Under the pieces are notes generated by a model. That model saw only the letters and a list, made by a program, of their open reading frames with translations, was not told the DNA's origin and ran no database searches. The translations under genes and the position numbers were made by a program. From contig NZ_JBHYXZ010000014.1 in the NCBI RefSeq assembly GCF_042752395.1, positions 1-64,000 of the forward strand: DNA of 64,000 nt. Direction: 5' to 3'. This document shows, piece by piece, positions 1 to 9,704 of this stretch (the first letter of the stretch is position 1; each line of letters starts with the position of its first letter). The stretch comes from Actinosynnema sp042752395 (GTDB lineage Bacteria > Actinomycetota > Actinomycetes > Mycobacteriales > Pseudonocardiaceae).

Positions 1-124
1 GACCCGCCCGCCCCGCGCCGCCCCCGCGCGCCCGCGGGCGCGGCGAGGCCCCCCCCGCCCTCCGCCCCCACCCCCCCGTCCGCTTACCCGCCCGCTCGGG
101 CACCTGCAGAAGCCCGGCAGCACG
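1..124. other. low-complexity window edge, possible N-terminus of the M16 protease
   Basis: About 85 bases of C-rich low-complexity sequence resembling the poor-quality sequence beside the N-gaps elsewhere in this window. The last 24 bases read in frame with the following protease (HLQKPGST before its GTG), so the real protein may begin further upstream in sequence that is unreliable here. No separate gene is seen. Confidence 0.4.
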
Positions 125-1432
125 GTGTCGCTGGAGCGCGGCCCGGAGGGCGTGGCCGTGCGCCGCAGCCTGCTGCCGTCGGGCCTGCGGGTCATCACCG
201 AGCGCATCCCGGGCGTGCGGTCGGCGTCGGTCGGCCTGTGGGTGCAGGTCGGGTCGCGCGACGAGCGGACCGAGGTCGCGGGCGCCGCGCACTACCTGGA
301 GCACCTGCTGTTCAAGGGCACGGCGAACCGCACGGCCGCGCAGATCGCCGAGGAGATCGACGCGGTCGGCGGCGAGCTGAACGCGTTCACCGCCAAGGAG
401 CACACCTGCTACTACGCGCACGTCCTGGACGAGGACCTGCCGTTGGCCATGGACCTGGTGTGCGACGTGGTGTTCGACGCGCTGTGCGAGCCGCGCGACT
501 TCGAGACCGAGCGCGGCGTGGTGCTCGAAGAGATCGCGATGCGCGACGACGACCCGGAAGACCTGCTGCACGACGCGTTCCTCGACGCCCTGCTGGGCGA
601 CCACGCGCTGGGCCGGCCGGTGCTCGGCACCGAGCAGTCCATCGGGGACATGGACCGCGACGCGCTGTTCGGCTTCTACAAGAAGCGCTACACGCTGCCG
701 CGGATGGTGCTCGCGGTGGCGGGCAACATCGACCACGCCCGGGTGATGCGGCTGGTGCGCAAGCAGGTCGGCGACCGGCTCGACCGCGTCGGCACGCCGG
801 TCGCGCCGCGGTCCGGCCGCGCCCGCATCCCCGCGTCGCGCAAGCTGGTGCTGCACTCCGACGACACCGAGCAGGCGCACCTGATGCTGGGCGTGCGCGG
901 GCTGGACCGGCACGACGAGCGCCGGTTCGCGCTGAACGTGCTCAACGCCGCGCTGGGCGGCGGCATGAGCTCGCGCCTGTTCCAGGAGGTCCGGGAACGG
1001 CGCGGCCTGGCGTACCAGGTGTACTCGTCGGTGGGCCTCTACGCGGACGCGGGCACGCTCTCGGTGTACGCGGGCTGCCAGCCCGACCGGCTCGGCGACG
1101 TGGCCGGCGTGGTGCGCGAGGTGCTGTCCACCGTGGCGCGCGAGGGGATCAGCGACGCCGAGGTGGCCCGGGGCAAGGGCCAGCTGCGCGGCGGGCTCGT
1201 GCTGGGCCTGGAGGACACCAGTTCGCGCATGTCGCGCATCGGCAAGGGCGAGCTGAACTACGGCGACTACCTGTCGGTGGAGCAGACGCTGGCGCGCATC
1301 GACGCGGTCACCGCCGAGGACGTCGCGGCGCTGGCGCGCGACTTGCTGCGACGCCCCGTCGCCGCCGCCGTGGTCGGCCCTTACGCTCACGCCGACGATC
1401 TGCCGTCCCAGGTGCACGAGGTGATCTCTTGA
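125..1432 (+). CDS. M16 family zinc metallopeptidase (insulinase/processing-peptidase-like)
   Basis: Predicted zinc protease of the PqqL/mitochondrial-processing-peptidase family; the bacterial substrate is unknown. The inverted zinc motif HYLEH lies at residues 56-60, and the downstream segment VVLEEIAMRDDDPED supplies the expected acidic third ligand. The C-terminal half holds the inactive M16 repeat (GGGMSSRLFQEVRERRGLAY). At 435 residues it has the usual single-chain length. In actinobacteria this gene typically sits beside dapB, as here: the stop overlaps the dapB start by 4 bases. The GTG start is uncertain because the frame stays open upstream into low-quality sequence. Confidence 0.9.
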   Translation: MSLERGPEGVAVRRSLLPSGLRVITERIPGVRSASVGLWVQVGSRDERTEVAGAAHYLEHLLFKGTANRTAAQIAEEIDAVGGELNAFTAKEHTCYYAHVLDEDLPLAMDLVCDVVFDALCEPRDFETERGVVLEEIAMRDDDPEDLLHDAFLDALLGDHALGRPVLGTEQSIGDMDRDALFGFYKKRYTLPRMVLAVAGNIDHARVMRLVRKQVGDRLDRVGTPVAPRSGRARIPASRKLVLHSDDTEQAHLMLGVRGLDRHDERRFALNVLNAALGGGMSSRLFQEVRERRGLAYQVYSSVGLYADAGTLSVYAGCQPDRLGDVAGVVREVLSTVAREGISDAEVARGKGQLRGGLVLGLEDTSSRMSRIGKGELNYGDYLSVEQTLARIDAVTAEDVAALARDLLRRPVAAAVVGPYAHADDLPSQVHEVIS

Positions 1433-2220
1433 GTTCCGTACCCCCGCCCGACCCCGCGAGCGGGTCCTCGGCCGAACCGCTCCGCGTCGGCGTCATCGGC
1501 GCCAGGGGCCGCATGGGCGCCGAGGTGTGCCGCGCGGTCGAGGCCGCGGCGGACATGGAAGTCGTCGCGACGGTCGACGCGGGCGACCGGCTGTCCGACC
1601 TGGCCGACGCCGGCGCCCGGGTCGCGGTCGACTTCACCGGCCCCGACGTGGTGATGGACAACCTCCGCTTCTGCGTGGACAACGACATCCACGCCGTCGT
1701 GGGCACGTCCGGGTTCGACGCGCAGCGGCTCGACGCGGTGGCGGAGTGGCTGGCGTCGAAGCCGGAGCTGGGCGTGTTGATCGCGCCGAACTTCGCCATC
1801 GGCGCGGTGCTGTCCATGCGGTTCGCCGAGCTGGCCGCCCGGTACTACGAGTCGGCCGAGGTGATCGAGCTGCACCACCCGCGCAAGGTGGACGCGCCCT
1901 CGGGCACCGCCGCGCACACCGCCCGGCTCATCTCCCGGGCGCGGGAGGCGGCGGGCCTCGGCCCGATGCCGGACGCGACCACGCAGGAGGCCGACGGCGC
2001 GCGCGGCACGCTCGTGGGCGACGTCCGGGTGCACTCGCTGCGGGTGGCCGGGCTGATCGCGCACCAGGAGGTCGTGTTCGGCACGGAGGGCGAGACGCTG
2101 ACGCTGCGGCACGACTCGCTGGACCGCAAGTCGTTCATGCCGGGCGTGCTGCTGGCCGTGCGGTCGATCGCGCGGCACCCGGGGCTCACCGTGGGCCTGG
2201 ACAAGTACATGGACCTCTGA
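1429..2220 (+). CDS. dapB: 4-hydroxy-tetrahydrodipicolinate reductase
   Basis: Reduces hydroxy-tetrahydrodipicolinate with NAD(P)H in the diaminopimelate/lysine pathway; cytosolic. The N-terminus has the nucleotide-binding GVIGARGRMG. The catalytic block ELHHPRKVDAPSGTA, with paired His, Lys and the DAPSGTA substrate loop, is in the middle of the protein. A TTG start at 1429 gives 263 residues and a TTGA overlap with the M16 stop, preceded by GAGGTG. The open frame continues far upstream only as a shadow of the protease gene. Its partner dapA lies at 13.7 kb, and both feed the meso-DAP used by MurE at 58 kb. Confidence 0.93.
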   Translation: MSSVPPPDPASGSSAEPLRVGVIGARGRMGAEVCRAVEAAADMEVVATVDAGDRLSDLADAGARVAVDFTGPDVVMDNLRFCVDNDIHAVVGTSGFDAQRLDAVAEWLASKPELGVLIAPNFAIGAVLSMRFAELAARYYESAEVIELHHPRKVDAPSGTAAHTARLISRAREAAGLGPMPDATTQEADGARGTLVGDVRVHSLRVAGLIAHQEVVFGTEGETLTLRHDSLDRKSFMPGVLLAVRSIARHPGLTVGLDKYMDL

Positions 2221-2228
2221 AGGTCCGC

Positions 2229-2684
2229 GTGAGGACCCGCACCGTCGCGTTCCTGATCACCGCCGCGCTGGCGGTGTACTTCGTGCTGCTCGGCGGCCGG
2301 GCCGCGGTGCTCCTGGGCACCGGCGACCCGGTGGGCATCGGCCTCGGCGTCGGGGTGCTGGTGCTGCCGCTGATCGGCGCGTGGATCGCGTGGACGAACC
2401 TGCGGTTCGGCTTCACCACCGAGCGGATGGCGCGGCAGCTCGACGCCGAGGGCGGTCTCCTCGACACGTCCGGGCTGCCGCGTCGCCCGTCCGGGCGGGT
2501 GGACCGGGACGCCGCCGACGAGTGGTTCGACCGGCGCCGGGCCGACGTCGAGGCGCGCCCCGACGACTGGCGGGCGTGGTTCCTGCTGGCCCAGGCGTAC
2601 GACCTGGCGGGTGACCGCGGTCGGGCGAGGGAGACCATGCGGAGAGCGATCGAGCTGTTCCAGTCGCCGACGAATACGGTGTGA
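2229..2684 (+). CDS. small membrane protein with C-terminal TPR-like segment
   Basis: A 151-residue protein of unknown function. Two hydrophobic segments (about residues 5-25 and 38-58) form a hairpin. The cytosolic tail ends in a helix pair (WRAWFLLAQAYDLAGDRGRARETMRRAIELF) that matches one tetratricopeptide unit. GTG at 2229 is chosen because it begins just after dapB (8-base gap) and places the first membrane segment near the N-terminus. It probably belongs to the M16-dapB operon. Proteins of this layout are common next to dapB in Pseudonocardiales, from memory; no function is claimed. Confidence 0.75.
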   Translation: MRTRTVAFLITAALAVYFVLLGGRAAVLLGTGDPVGIGLGVGVLVLPLIGAWIAWTNLRFGFTTERMARQLDAEGGLLDTSGLPRRPSGRVDRDAADEWFDRRRADVEARPDDWRAWFLLAQAYDLAGDRGRARETMRRAIELFQSPTNTV

Positions 2685-2766
2685 TCCAGCCGACTGAGAC
2701 GTGATTCATCCGGTCTTCACGGTCTCTTGCCTTGGATCTTTCACGCGTGCTCGTTACCGTGAGTAC

Positions 2767-2853
2767 ATGGCGAACACGTTGGAGAACCTCCGGTTGGCCG
2801 TGGCCTGCCTCGTCCTCGCGACCGCCGTCGGGGTCGCCCTCGCGCTCGGCTGA
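2767..2853 (+). CDS. possible 28-residue single-pass membrane peptide
   Basis: A short open frame, ATG to TGA, encoding MANTLENLRLAVACLVLATA followed by VGVALALG. The charged N-terminus followed by about 18 hydrophobic residues is typical of a membrane peptide. No clear ribosome binding site precedes it. It lies alone in the gap between the dapB group and the PRC-barrel gene. Coding status rests only on composition. Confidence 0.3.
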   Translation: MANTLENLRLAVACLVLATAVGVALALG

Positions 2854-2914
2854 CCGTTACACGTCCGGGTGGTTCCGAGTGCGGTCGTGCGCTCGGTCGG
2901 GTAGCCGAGGAGGC

Positions 2915-3301
2915 ATGGAACGCGCAGCGGTGGACCGCCTCTACGACTGTGACGTGCTGGACCGCCACGGCCGGCCCATCGGACCGGTCGCGGCCGTGTG
3001 GCTGGCCGGTGGCCGCCCGTTGTGGGCCTCGGTGCGCCGGGAGACCGGGACCACGCTCGTGCCGATCCGCGGCGCCCAGGTGCGCGACCGCAGGCTGGTG
3101 GTGCCCGTGGACAAGCGCGAGGTGGAGGACGCGCCGAAGGTCGACGACCGGGAGCTGTCCGAGGCCGAGCAGCTGGAACTGCACGACCACTACGGGTTGA
3201 CGCTGCCCGAGCAGCGCCTGGTGCGCCACGAGCGCCCGGTGGGCGAGGGCGTCAGTGCCACCACCCCGCCACCGCGGCGGGCGAGGCGGCCAGGACGCTG
3301 A
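2915..3301 (+). CDS. PRC-barrel domain protein
   Basis: A 128-residue protein whose first 70 residues look like a PRC barrel (DRLYDCDVLDRHGRPIGPV, then LVPIRGAQVRDRRLVVPVDK), a small beta-barrel found in RNA processing and photosynthetic proteins. The rest is acidic, then basic at the very end. ATG at 2915 follows a strong GAGGAGG. Its last 50 bases overlap the tail of the convergent membrane-protein gene. Function is unknown. Confidence 0.7.
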   Translation: MERAAVDRLYDCDVLDRHGRPIGPVAAVWLAGGRPLWASVRRETGTTLVPIRGAQVRDRRLVVPVDKREVEDAPKVDDRELSEAEQLELHDHYGLTLPEQRLVRHERPVGEGVSATTPPPRRARRPGR

Positions 3302-3755
3302 ACCGGGCGAACCGGCCGAGCACGCTCGTGGAGAGGAACAGCCAGGACGACATGCCCGCGAGACCCGCGAGCACGGTGGTGAACATGAACGGCGGCAGGC
3401 CGACCACCGAGCTGACCGCGTGCGTGCCGAACATCCAGTGCGGGTGCCGGTGGCAGCGCGCCCGCACCCACTCCAGCCGGGCCCGCCACTTCAGCCGCCA
3501 CGGCGCCACGGGCTTCGCCGGCTTCTCCTCGCGCCTGAGGAACGCCGGTAAGCGCAGCGAGCCGCGGGCGGCCAGGAAGTAGAACATCTTGCCCAGCACC
3601 TGGCCCAGGGCGACCGCGAGCCCGATCCACCACCACGAGATGCCCGGTTGTTGGGTCACCAGGCCGATCACGAAGAGTTCGATGCTGATCAGAGGCATCA
3701 ACGCGGAGCCGAAGGCCACGCTGAACGTGAGGCACACCCACCCGAACCCGAGCAC
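3252..3755 (-). CDS. small DedA/VTT-like membrane protein
   Basis: A 167-residue protein with about four hydrophobic segments and a basic cytoplasmic loop in the middle (about residues 72-105). The first half (ISIELFVIGLVT, then ALGQVLGKMFYFLAARG) resembles the YqaA/VTT branch of DedA-type membrane proteins, which have proposed lipid-scramblase or transport roles. The GTG start at 3755 is the first in frame. The 3' end overlaps the PRC-barrel gene head-on by 50 bases. Family assignment is tentative. Confidence 0.65.
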   Translation of the reverse strand: MLGFGWVCLTFSVAFGSALMPLISIELFVIGLVTQQPGISWWWIGLAVALGQVLGKMFYFLAARGSLRLPAFLRREEKPAKPVAPWRLKWRARLEWVRARCHRHPHWMFGTHAVSSVVGLPPFMFTTVLAGLAGMSSWLFLSTSVLGRFARFSVLAASPAAVAGWWH

Positions 3756-3777
3756 CCGGCCGAGGCTACCCGCGGGA

Positions 3778-4329
3778 TCAGGGCGTGAGCAGTAGGGCCA
3801 ACCCCCCGGAAACCCTGATCTCGCGCAGCGGACGCCCGCCGGCGTCGAGCGTGCGCACCGTGCCGTCGGCCTCCCAGTCCGCCTTGCCGTAGAAGCCGAT
3901 CGAGGCCCGGTCCGCCTCCGGCACCCAGGCGACGCCCCGCGTCGCGCCCGCTTCGCGCAGCCGGCGGGCGGCCGTGGCGAGCAGCCTGCCGCCGTGGCCG
4001 CGCCGCCCCCAGCGGGGTTCCACGAGCACGCTCACCAGCGCCGTGGTCGCCGCGTCCGCGGGCAGCGAGCCGTCCGCCCGCGCCACCTCGTCCTCGGGCG
4101 CGAGGCCCGCGACGCAGAAGCCGACCGTCCACGCGCCCTCGGCGGCGACGAGCACCTGGCCGCGCCCGACCGCATCGGCCCAGGCCGGCGCGGTCTCCTC
4201 CACCTCGATCGACGCCAGGACGTCGGCGGGCACGAGGTCGGCGTAGGCGGTCCGCCAGGTGTCGCGGTGGATGCGGGCGATCTCCGCCACGTCGTCGGGC
4301 TGCGCGGTGCGCACGGTGGCGTCGGCCAT
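3778..4329 (-). CDS. GNAT family N-acetyltransferase
   Basis: Predicted acetyl-CoA dependent acetyltransferase of unknown substrate, 183 residues. The acetyl-CoA binding segment is VEPRWGRRGHGGRLL at about residues 105-119, followed by the FYGKADWEADGTVRT segment typical of the GNAT C-terminal fold. ATG at 4329 is preferred: the longer open frame adds a 69-residue proline/arginine-rich stretch that does not look like protein. It lies 22 bases before the membrane-protein gene on the same strand and may be co-transcribed with it. Confidence 0.85.
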   Translation of the reverse strand: MADATVRTAQPDDVAEIARIHRDTWRTAYADLVPADVLASIEVEETAPAWADAVGRGQVLVAAEGAWTVGFCVAGLAPEDEVARADGSLPADAATTALVSVLVEPRWGRRGHGGRLLATAARRLREAGATRGVAWVPEADRASIGFYGKADWEADGTVRTLDAGGRPLREIRVSGGLALLLTP

Positions 4330-4686
4330 GCGCACTGTTATAGCCCTCCGGTCCGCCGGGCGGCGGAGGCAGGTCCGCCGAGCCGGCCGCCGCCCGCGCG
4401 GGGAGACGACGAGCACGCCGCCCGGAGCCCGCCGTCCTCCCGGTGGGAGCGGACGGCGACCCGCCGTCCGCCCGGTCGGAGCCGATCGCGCCGCCGGGGT
4501 GGAGGTGATCCCCGGCGGTCCGGGCGGCAAGATCACCGGGCGGCTTCGGGAAACCGATGCCCGGCGGGTCCGGGTCCGGCCCGGTCCGCGCCCCCTCCGG
4601 TCCCGCCGCGGGTGGGGGCGGGTGCGCTGTCCGGGCTACCGTGCGTGACTGTCATACCCCGGTGGGACCATCCAGTCGTGCAGAGA
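4330..4686. other. GC-rich divergent intergenic region
   Basis: Separates the leftward acetyltransferase from the rightward glycosylase. Strings of short CCGCCGG/CGGTCGG motifs give open frames in several directions, but none has protein-like composition. It should hold both promoters; none is clear enough to mark. Confidence 0.4.
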
Positions 4687-5898
4687 ATGAGCGCAGACGT
4701 CGCCCGCCGCATCGCGCTGGGCGCACAGGGTTTCGCCGACCCCCGGCCCGCTTCCGCGCCCACCCGCCGGCACCTGCAGAAGGTGCTGTCGCGGATTCGC
4801 CTGTTGCAGCTCGACTCGGTGAACGTCGCCGTCCGCGCGCACTACATGCCGCTGTTCAGCCGGCTCGGCGCCTACGCGCCGTCGCTGGTGGACGAGGCCG
4901 CGTGGGCGCACAGCGCGCGCAAGCCACGGCTGCTGGTGGAGTACTGGGCGCACGAGGCGAGCCTGGTGCCGCTGGAGGACTGGGCGCTGCTGCACTCCGG
5001 GGCGAAGCGGCCGGGCTGGTGGAAGAACTACGCGGCGATCGTCGAGCGCACGCCGCAGCTGGTGGACGACGTGTTGGCCGTGGTGAAGGAGCTGGGCCCG
5101 GTCGGCGCGGGCGCGATCGAGAAGGCGCTGGCGGGCGGCGGGCCGCGGGCCAAGGAGCACTGGGGCTGGAACTGGTCCGAGGTCAAGAAGGTGTGCGAGT
5201 ACCTGTTCGGCGAGGGCGTGCTGACCACGGGGTCGCGGCGCGGCTTCGAGCGGCTGTACGACCTGAGCGAGCGCGTGCTGCCGCCGGAGGCGCTGGCCCG
5301 GCGGCTGTCGGTGTCGGCGGAGGAGGGCGCGCGCGAGCTGGTGGCGCGGGCGGCGACGGCGATGGGCGTGGCGACCGAGCCGGACCTGCGCGACTACTAC
5401 CGCCTCCAGCCCGCGCGCAGCCGGCAGGCGGTGGCGGAGCTGGTGGAGGCCGGGGTGCTGGAGCCGGTCGAGGTGGAGGGCTGGGGCGTCCCCGCGTACC
5501 GGCACGTGGAGGCGCGGGTCCCGCGCCGGATCACCGGTCGGGCGCTGCTGTGCCCGTTCGACCCGCTGATCTGGGAACGCGCCCGCACCGAGCGGATCTT
5601 CGACTTCTTCTACCGCATCGAGATCTACGTGCCCGCGCCGAAGCGGGTGCACGGGTACTACGTGTTCCCGTTCCTGCTGGACGGCGAGCTGGTGGGCCGG
5701 GTGGACCTGAAGGCGGACCGGGCCGCGGGCGTGCTGCGGGTGCAGGCGGCGCACTCCGAGCCGACGGCGGACGTCGGCCGGGTCGCGGTCGAGCTGGCCG
5801 CCGAGCTGCGGCACATGGCCGACTGGCTGGAGCTGGACGACGTCCGGGTGGCGCCCAAGGGCGACCTCGCCCCGGCTCTCACGGCGGTCGTCCGGTGA
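4687..5898 (+). CDS. YcaQ/AlkX-type DNA glycosylase (winged-helix, HTH_42 family)
   Basis: Probable repair glycosylase acting on bulky or cross-linked N-alkylated bases. At 403 residues it has the normal family length. The catalytic signature of the family is two polar residues around a hydrophobic one; LLQLDSVN gives Q41-L-D43, the Q-phi-D form described for E. coli YcaQ rather than the Q-phi-Q of AlkZ, so interstrand-crosslink repair is the closest analogy. Later landmarks are LLCPFDPLIWERARTERIF and VHGYYVFPFLLDGELVGRVDLKADR. ATG 4687 was chosen; in-frame GTGs at 4678 and 4645 are alternatives. AlkZ-type members protect antibiotic producers from their own genotoxins, but no biosynthetic cluster is visible here. 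Confidence 0.85.
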   Translation: MSADVARRIALGAQGFADPRPASAPTRRHLQKVLSRIRLLQLDSVNVAVRAHYMPLFSRLGAYAPSLVDEAAWAHSARKPRLLVEYWAHEASLVPLEDWALLHSGAKRPGWWKNYAAIVERTPQLVDDVLAVVKELGPVGAGAIEKALAGGGPRAKEHWGWNWSEVKKVCEYLFGEGVLTTGSRRGFERLYDLSERVLPPEALARRLSVSAEEGARELVARAATAMGVATEPDLRDYYRLQPARSRQAVAELVEAGVLEPVEVEGWGVPAYRHVEARVPRRITGRALLCPFDPLIWERARTERIFDFFYRIEIYVPAPKRVHGYYVFPFLLDGELVGRVDLKADRAAGVLRVQAAHSEPTADVGRVAVELAAELRHMADWLELDDVRVAPKGDLAPALTAVVR

Positions 5899-5909
5899 GC
5901 GCGTGAGAC

Positions 5910-5954
5910 GTTGGGCTGACAGATGTTGAAATCTGTCAGCCCAACTGGCATAGT
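5910..5954 (+). promoter_or_regulatory. perfect inverted-repeat operator overlapping a promoter
   Basis: Arms GTTGGGCTGACAGAT (5910-5924) and ATCTGTCAGCCCAAC (5931-5945) are perfect complements with a 6-base spacer. The repeat contains a -35-like TTGAAA (5926-5931); 17 bases later is CATAGT (5949-5954), 7 bases before the reductase ATG. The geometry fits a repressor site that blocks RNA polymerase and an mRNA starting at or next to the ATG. The TetR gene at 7029 is the obvious candidate regulator. There is no T-tract, so a terminator is less likely. Confidence 0.75.
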
Positions 5955-5961
5955 GGAGGTC

Positions 5962-6975
<1,014 letters not shown>

Positions 6976-7028
6976 CCGCGGCCCACGCACAATGGACCGG
7001 ACCGGCAGGCGACACCAGGGGGCACCAC

Positions 7029-7616
7029 GTGGCGGACGGCGCACTGACCGCTGAGGTCATCCTCAGCACCACCGAGGACGTCCTGCGCCGGTACGGCCCG
7101 GCCAAGGCGACCGTGGTGGACGTGGCCCGCGCGCTGGGCGTCAGCCACGGCAGCGTCTACCGGCACTTCCCGACCAAGGCGGCGCTGCGGGAGGCCGTCA
7201 CCCAGCGCTGGCTCGACCGGGCGCACGCCGGGCTCGCCGGAGTGGCCACCGCCGACACCCCCGCGCCGGAGCGCCTGCGCTCCTGGCTCGCCGCCCTGTT
7301 CGAGGCCAAGCGCCGGAAGGCGCTGGACGACCCGGAGCTGTTCGCCACGTTCTCGGTGCTGGTGCGGGAGAACAGCGCCGTGGTCGCCGCGCACATCGAG
7401 GCCATGGTCGGCGACCTGACCCGGATCGTCGCCGACGGGGTGGCGTCCGGCGACTTCACGACCCCGGACCCGGCCGTGAGCGCCAAGGCGGTGTTCGACG
7501 CCACCGCGCGCTTCCACGACCCGGCCCACGCCGCCGAGTGGGCGGGCCCGGACGTCGACGCGGCGTTCGACGCGGTGGTGTCCCTGCTGGTGGCGGGGCT
7601 GCGGTCGGCCGGGTGA
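7029..7616 (+). CDS. TetR/AcrR family transcriptional regulator
   Basis: A 195-residue one-component repressor. The N-terminal helix-turn-helix is clear: ATVVDVARALGVSHGSVYRHF at about residues 27-47. The C-terminal ligand domain resembles the Rv1219c/SACE_7040-like type. Its GTG start follows a purine stretch (accagggggc). It overlaps the MFS gene by 4 bases and lies 53 bases after the aldo/keto reductase. It probably controls both through the 36-bp inverted repeat at 5910; no similar repeat was seen directly upstream of 7029. Confidence 0.9.
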   Translation: MADGALTAEVILSTTEDVLRRYGPAKATVVDVARALGVSHGSVYRHFPTKAALREAVTQRWLDRAHAGLAGVATADTPAPERLRSWLAALFEAKRRKALDDPELFATFSVLVRENSAVVAAHIEAMVGDLTRIVADGVASGDFTTPDPAVSAKAVFDATARFHDPAHAAEWAGPDVDAAFDAVVSLLVAGLRSAG

Positions 7617-8782
7617 CCGGCTACCGGGAGCTGCTCGCCCGGCCGCTGACGTGGTGGTGGCTCGTCGCCACGGTGGCCACCCGGTTGGCGGTCTGCACGG
7701 TCCCGCTCGCCGCGGTGTTCCTGGCCGCCGAGCACACCGGCTCGTACGCCTGGGGCGCGGTCATCGCGGGCGCGTACGCCGCCGGCGAGGCCGTCGCCGC
7801 GCCGCGGATGGGCGCCCGCTTCCAGCGCCGGCCGCTGCGGCCGGAGCTGTCCCGCGTCGCGGTGGCCGAGGCGGTCGCGCTGCTCGGCCTGGTCGTGTCG
7901 CTGCGGCTCGGCCTCCCGGTCGCCGCCGTGGTGCTCGCGGCGGTGGGCGGCGGGGTGGCCGCCGGGACGTTCGGCGGGCTGCGCACGCTGCTGGTCCGGT
8001 CCGCGCCGGACGGCCGGGGGAGCGCCCTGGCGCTCGACGTGATCGTGAACCAGGCGTGCCAGGTCGCGGGTCCGGCGCTGGTGGGCGTCGCGGTGGCGGT
8101 GTGGAGCGCCGACGCCGCGCTGCTGGTCGTCGCCGCCGCCCTGCTGGTGACGCCGGTCGTCGCGGGCCGGCTGCCCGGGTCGCTGGGGGCGGAGGGCGAC
8201 GCGGTCGTGCGCGGGTCCGCGCGCGTCGTGCGGGCGATCTGGCCGGCGGTGGTCGTCGTCACGGTCGTGCTCGCGCTCCAGGCGGCGGTCGAGGTGACGC
8301 TGCCGAGCCTGCTGGAGCACCGCGGCGCACCGGCGGCGTGGGCCGGCGCGGCGCTGTCCGCCCTGGCCGTGTCCAGCATCGCGGGCAGCTTCCTGTACGG
8401 CCTGCGCCGCCGGCCGGGGAACGCGCTGCGGCACACCCTGGTGCTCGCGTCGCTGTTCGCGCTGGTCGTGGTGGCGGTCGGGGTGGTGCGCTCGCCCGTG
8501 GCCACCGTCGTGCTGGTGGGCTGCGCGGGGTGCTTCCAGGCCGCCGCGAGCACCGCGCGCAGCCTGACCGTCACCGAGGCCCTGCCCGCCGGCTCGTGGT
8601 CGGTCGGCTTCTCGGTGCTCTACTCGTTCGCCGCCGTGGGCTTCACGGCGGCGAGCGTGGTGAGCGCGGTGTTCCTGGCCGCGGGCGACGCCGCCGTGTT
8701 CTCGACCGCGCTGGGCGTGGGCGCCTGCGCGGTGTTCGCGCTCGTCGGCGCGGTGGAGCGCGGGACCCGCGGCACGTCCTGA
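7613..8782 (+). CDS. MFS transporter
   Basis: A 389-residue membrane protein with roughly twelve hydrophobic segments, including LTWWWLVATVATRLAVCTVP near the start, and a long central hydrophilic loop. Probably a drug or metabolite exporter of the major facilitator superfamily. GTG at 7613 overlaps the TetR stop (GTGA), so the two are translationally coupled and the regulator probably senses an exported compound. Substrate cannot be read from the sequence. Confidence 0.85.
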   Translation: MTGYRELLARPLTWWWLVATVATRLAVCTVPLAAVFLAAEHTGSYAWGAVIAGAYAAGEAVAAPRMGARFQRRPLRPELSRVAVAEAVALLGLVVSLRLGLPVAAVVLAAVGGGVAAGTFGGLRTLLVRSAPDGRGSALALDVIVNQACQVAGPALVGVAVAVWSADAALLVVAAALLVTPVVAGRLPGSLGAEGDAVVRGSARVVRAIWPAVVVVTVVLALQAAVEVTLPSLLEHRGAPAAWAGAALSALAVSSIAGSFLYGLRRRPGNALRHTLVLASLFALVVVAVGVVRSPVATVVLVGCAGCFQAAASTARSLTVTEALPAGSWSVGFSVLYSFAAVGFTAASVVSAVFLAAGDAAVFSTALGVGACAVFALVGAVERGTRGTS

Positions 8783-8804
8783 GCGCCGCGGGCCCCGGAG
8801 CCGG

Positions 8805-9692
8805 TCACGCCGTGGTGGCGGTGGTGACCAGGGCGGTGCCGCTGGTGGTCCGGCCGGTGATGAACAGGGCCGGCTCGGTCTCCGGCGGGGTGTCGGAAAC
8901 GTCCAGGTCGCTGCGCGCCGACCCGGAGTTGGAGGCCAGGTCCACCTGCGCCGACACCCCCGGCCGCACGCCCACCCGGACGTCGCCCGAGCCGGTGCCG
9001 AGCTGGATCCGGCCGGCCGCGGCGTCGGCCAGCGTGACGTCGCCGCCGCCCGTGCGCACCTGCACGTCGTCCTGCACGGCCCCGAGCCACACGTCGCCGG
9101 TGCCGGTGTAGATGACCGTGTTGCCGCCGATCGCCGACACCTCGACGTCACCGCTGCCGGTCTTGGCCCGCAGCCCGCCCGGCATCGGCCCGAGCCGCAG
9201 CTTGCCCGAGCCCGAGTTGACCTGGGACGGCGCGTCCGCCTGGTCGGTGGTCACGTCGCCGGTGCCGGTCTGGATCTCCAGCCGCCCGGCCGCGCCGGTC
9301 ACGGTGACGTCCGCCGAGCCCGTCTTGGCGATCACGTGCGAGCCGAGCGGAGCGCGCACGGTCACGCTCAGCGGCACCGCGCGCAGCGGCAACGCCTTGG
9401 ACGCGTGCACCTTCAGGCGGGCGCCGGACAGCTCGACCCGGGCGTCCCGCACCGCCTCGGCCGGCCCCGACGGCTGGCCGGGCACCGTGCCGAACTGGTT
9501 GTTCACCCAGTTCAGCAGCCCGTTCAGGCCGGCGGTCCAGGACTCGCCCGGCGACGGGTCGTGCCTCAGCTCGACGTGCACGCCCGGCTCGTCCACCAGG
9601 TGCACCCGCACCCGGCCGGCGACCAGCGCGACGTCGATCTCCGCCACGCCGTCGACGTCGAAGCCCTGCTGCCGCACCACATCGGATTCCAT
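8805..9692 (-). CDS. DUF4097 family beta-strand repeat protein
   Basis: A 295-residue protein made of repeating short beta strands with the motif tGtGdV (GSADVTVTG, GTGDVTTDQ, GSGKLRLG, GSGDVEVSA, GTGDVWLG, GGGDVTLAD, GSGDVRVG), about one every 20 residues from residue 125 to 270. This is the DUF4097 putative adhesin or bactofilin-like solenoid. No signal peptide is present, so it is probably cytoplasmic. It is transcribed after the ribbon-helix-helix gene with a 12-base gap, a common actinobacterial pairing of unknown function. Confidence 0.9.
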   Translation of the reverse strand: MESDVVRQQGFDVDGVAEIDVALVAGRVRVHLVDEPGVHVELRHDPSPGESWTAGLNGLLNWVNNQFGTVPGQPSGPAEAVRDARVELSGARLKVHASKALPLRAVPLSVTVRAPLGSHVIAKTGSADVTVTGAAGRLEIQTGTGDVTTDQADAPSQVNSGSGKLRLGPMPGGLRAKTGSGDVEVSAIGGNTVIYTGTGDVWLGAVQDDVQVRTGGGDVTLADAAAGRIQLGTGSGDVRVGVRPGVSAQVDLASNSGSARSDLDVSDTPPETEPALFITGRTTSGTALVTTATTA

Positions 9693-9704
9693 CGGTCCCC
9701 CTCC

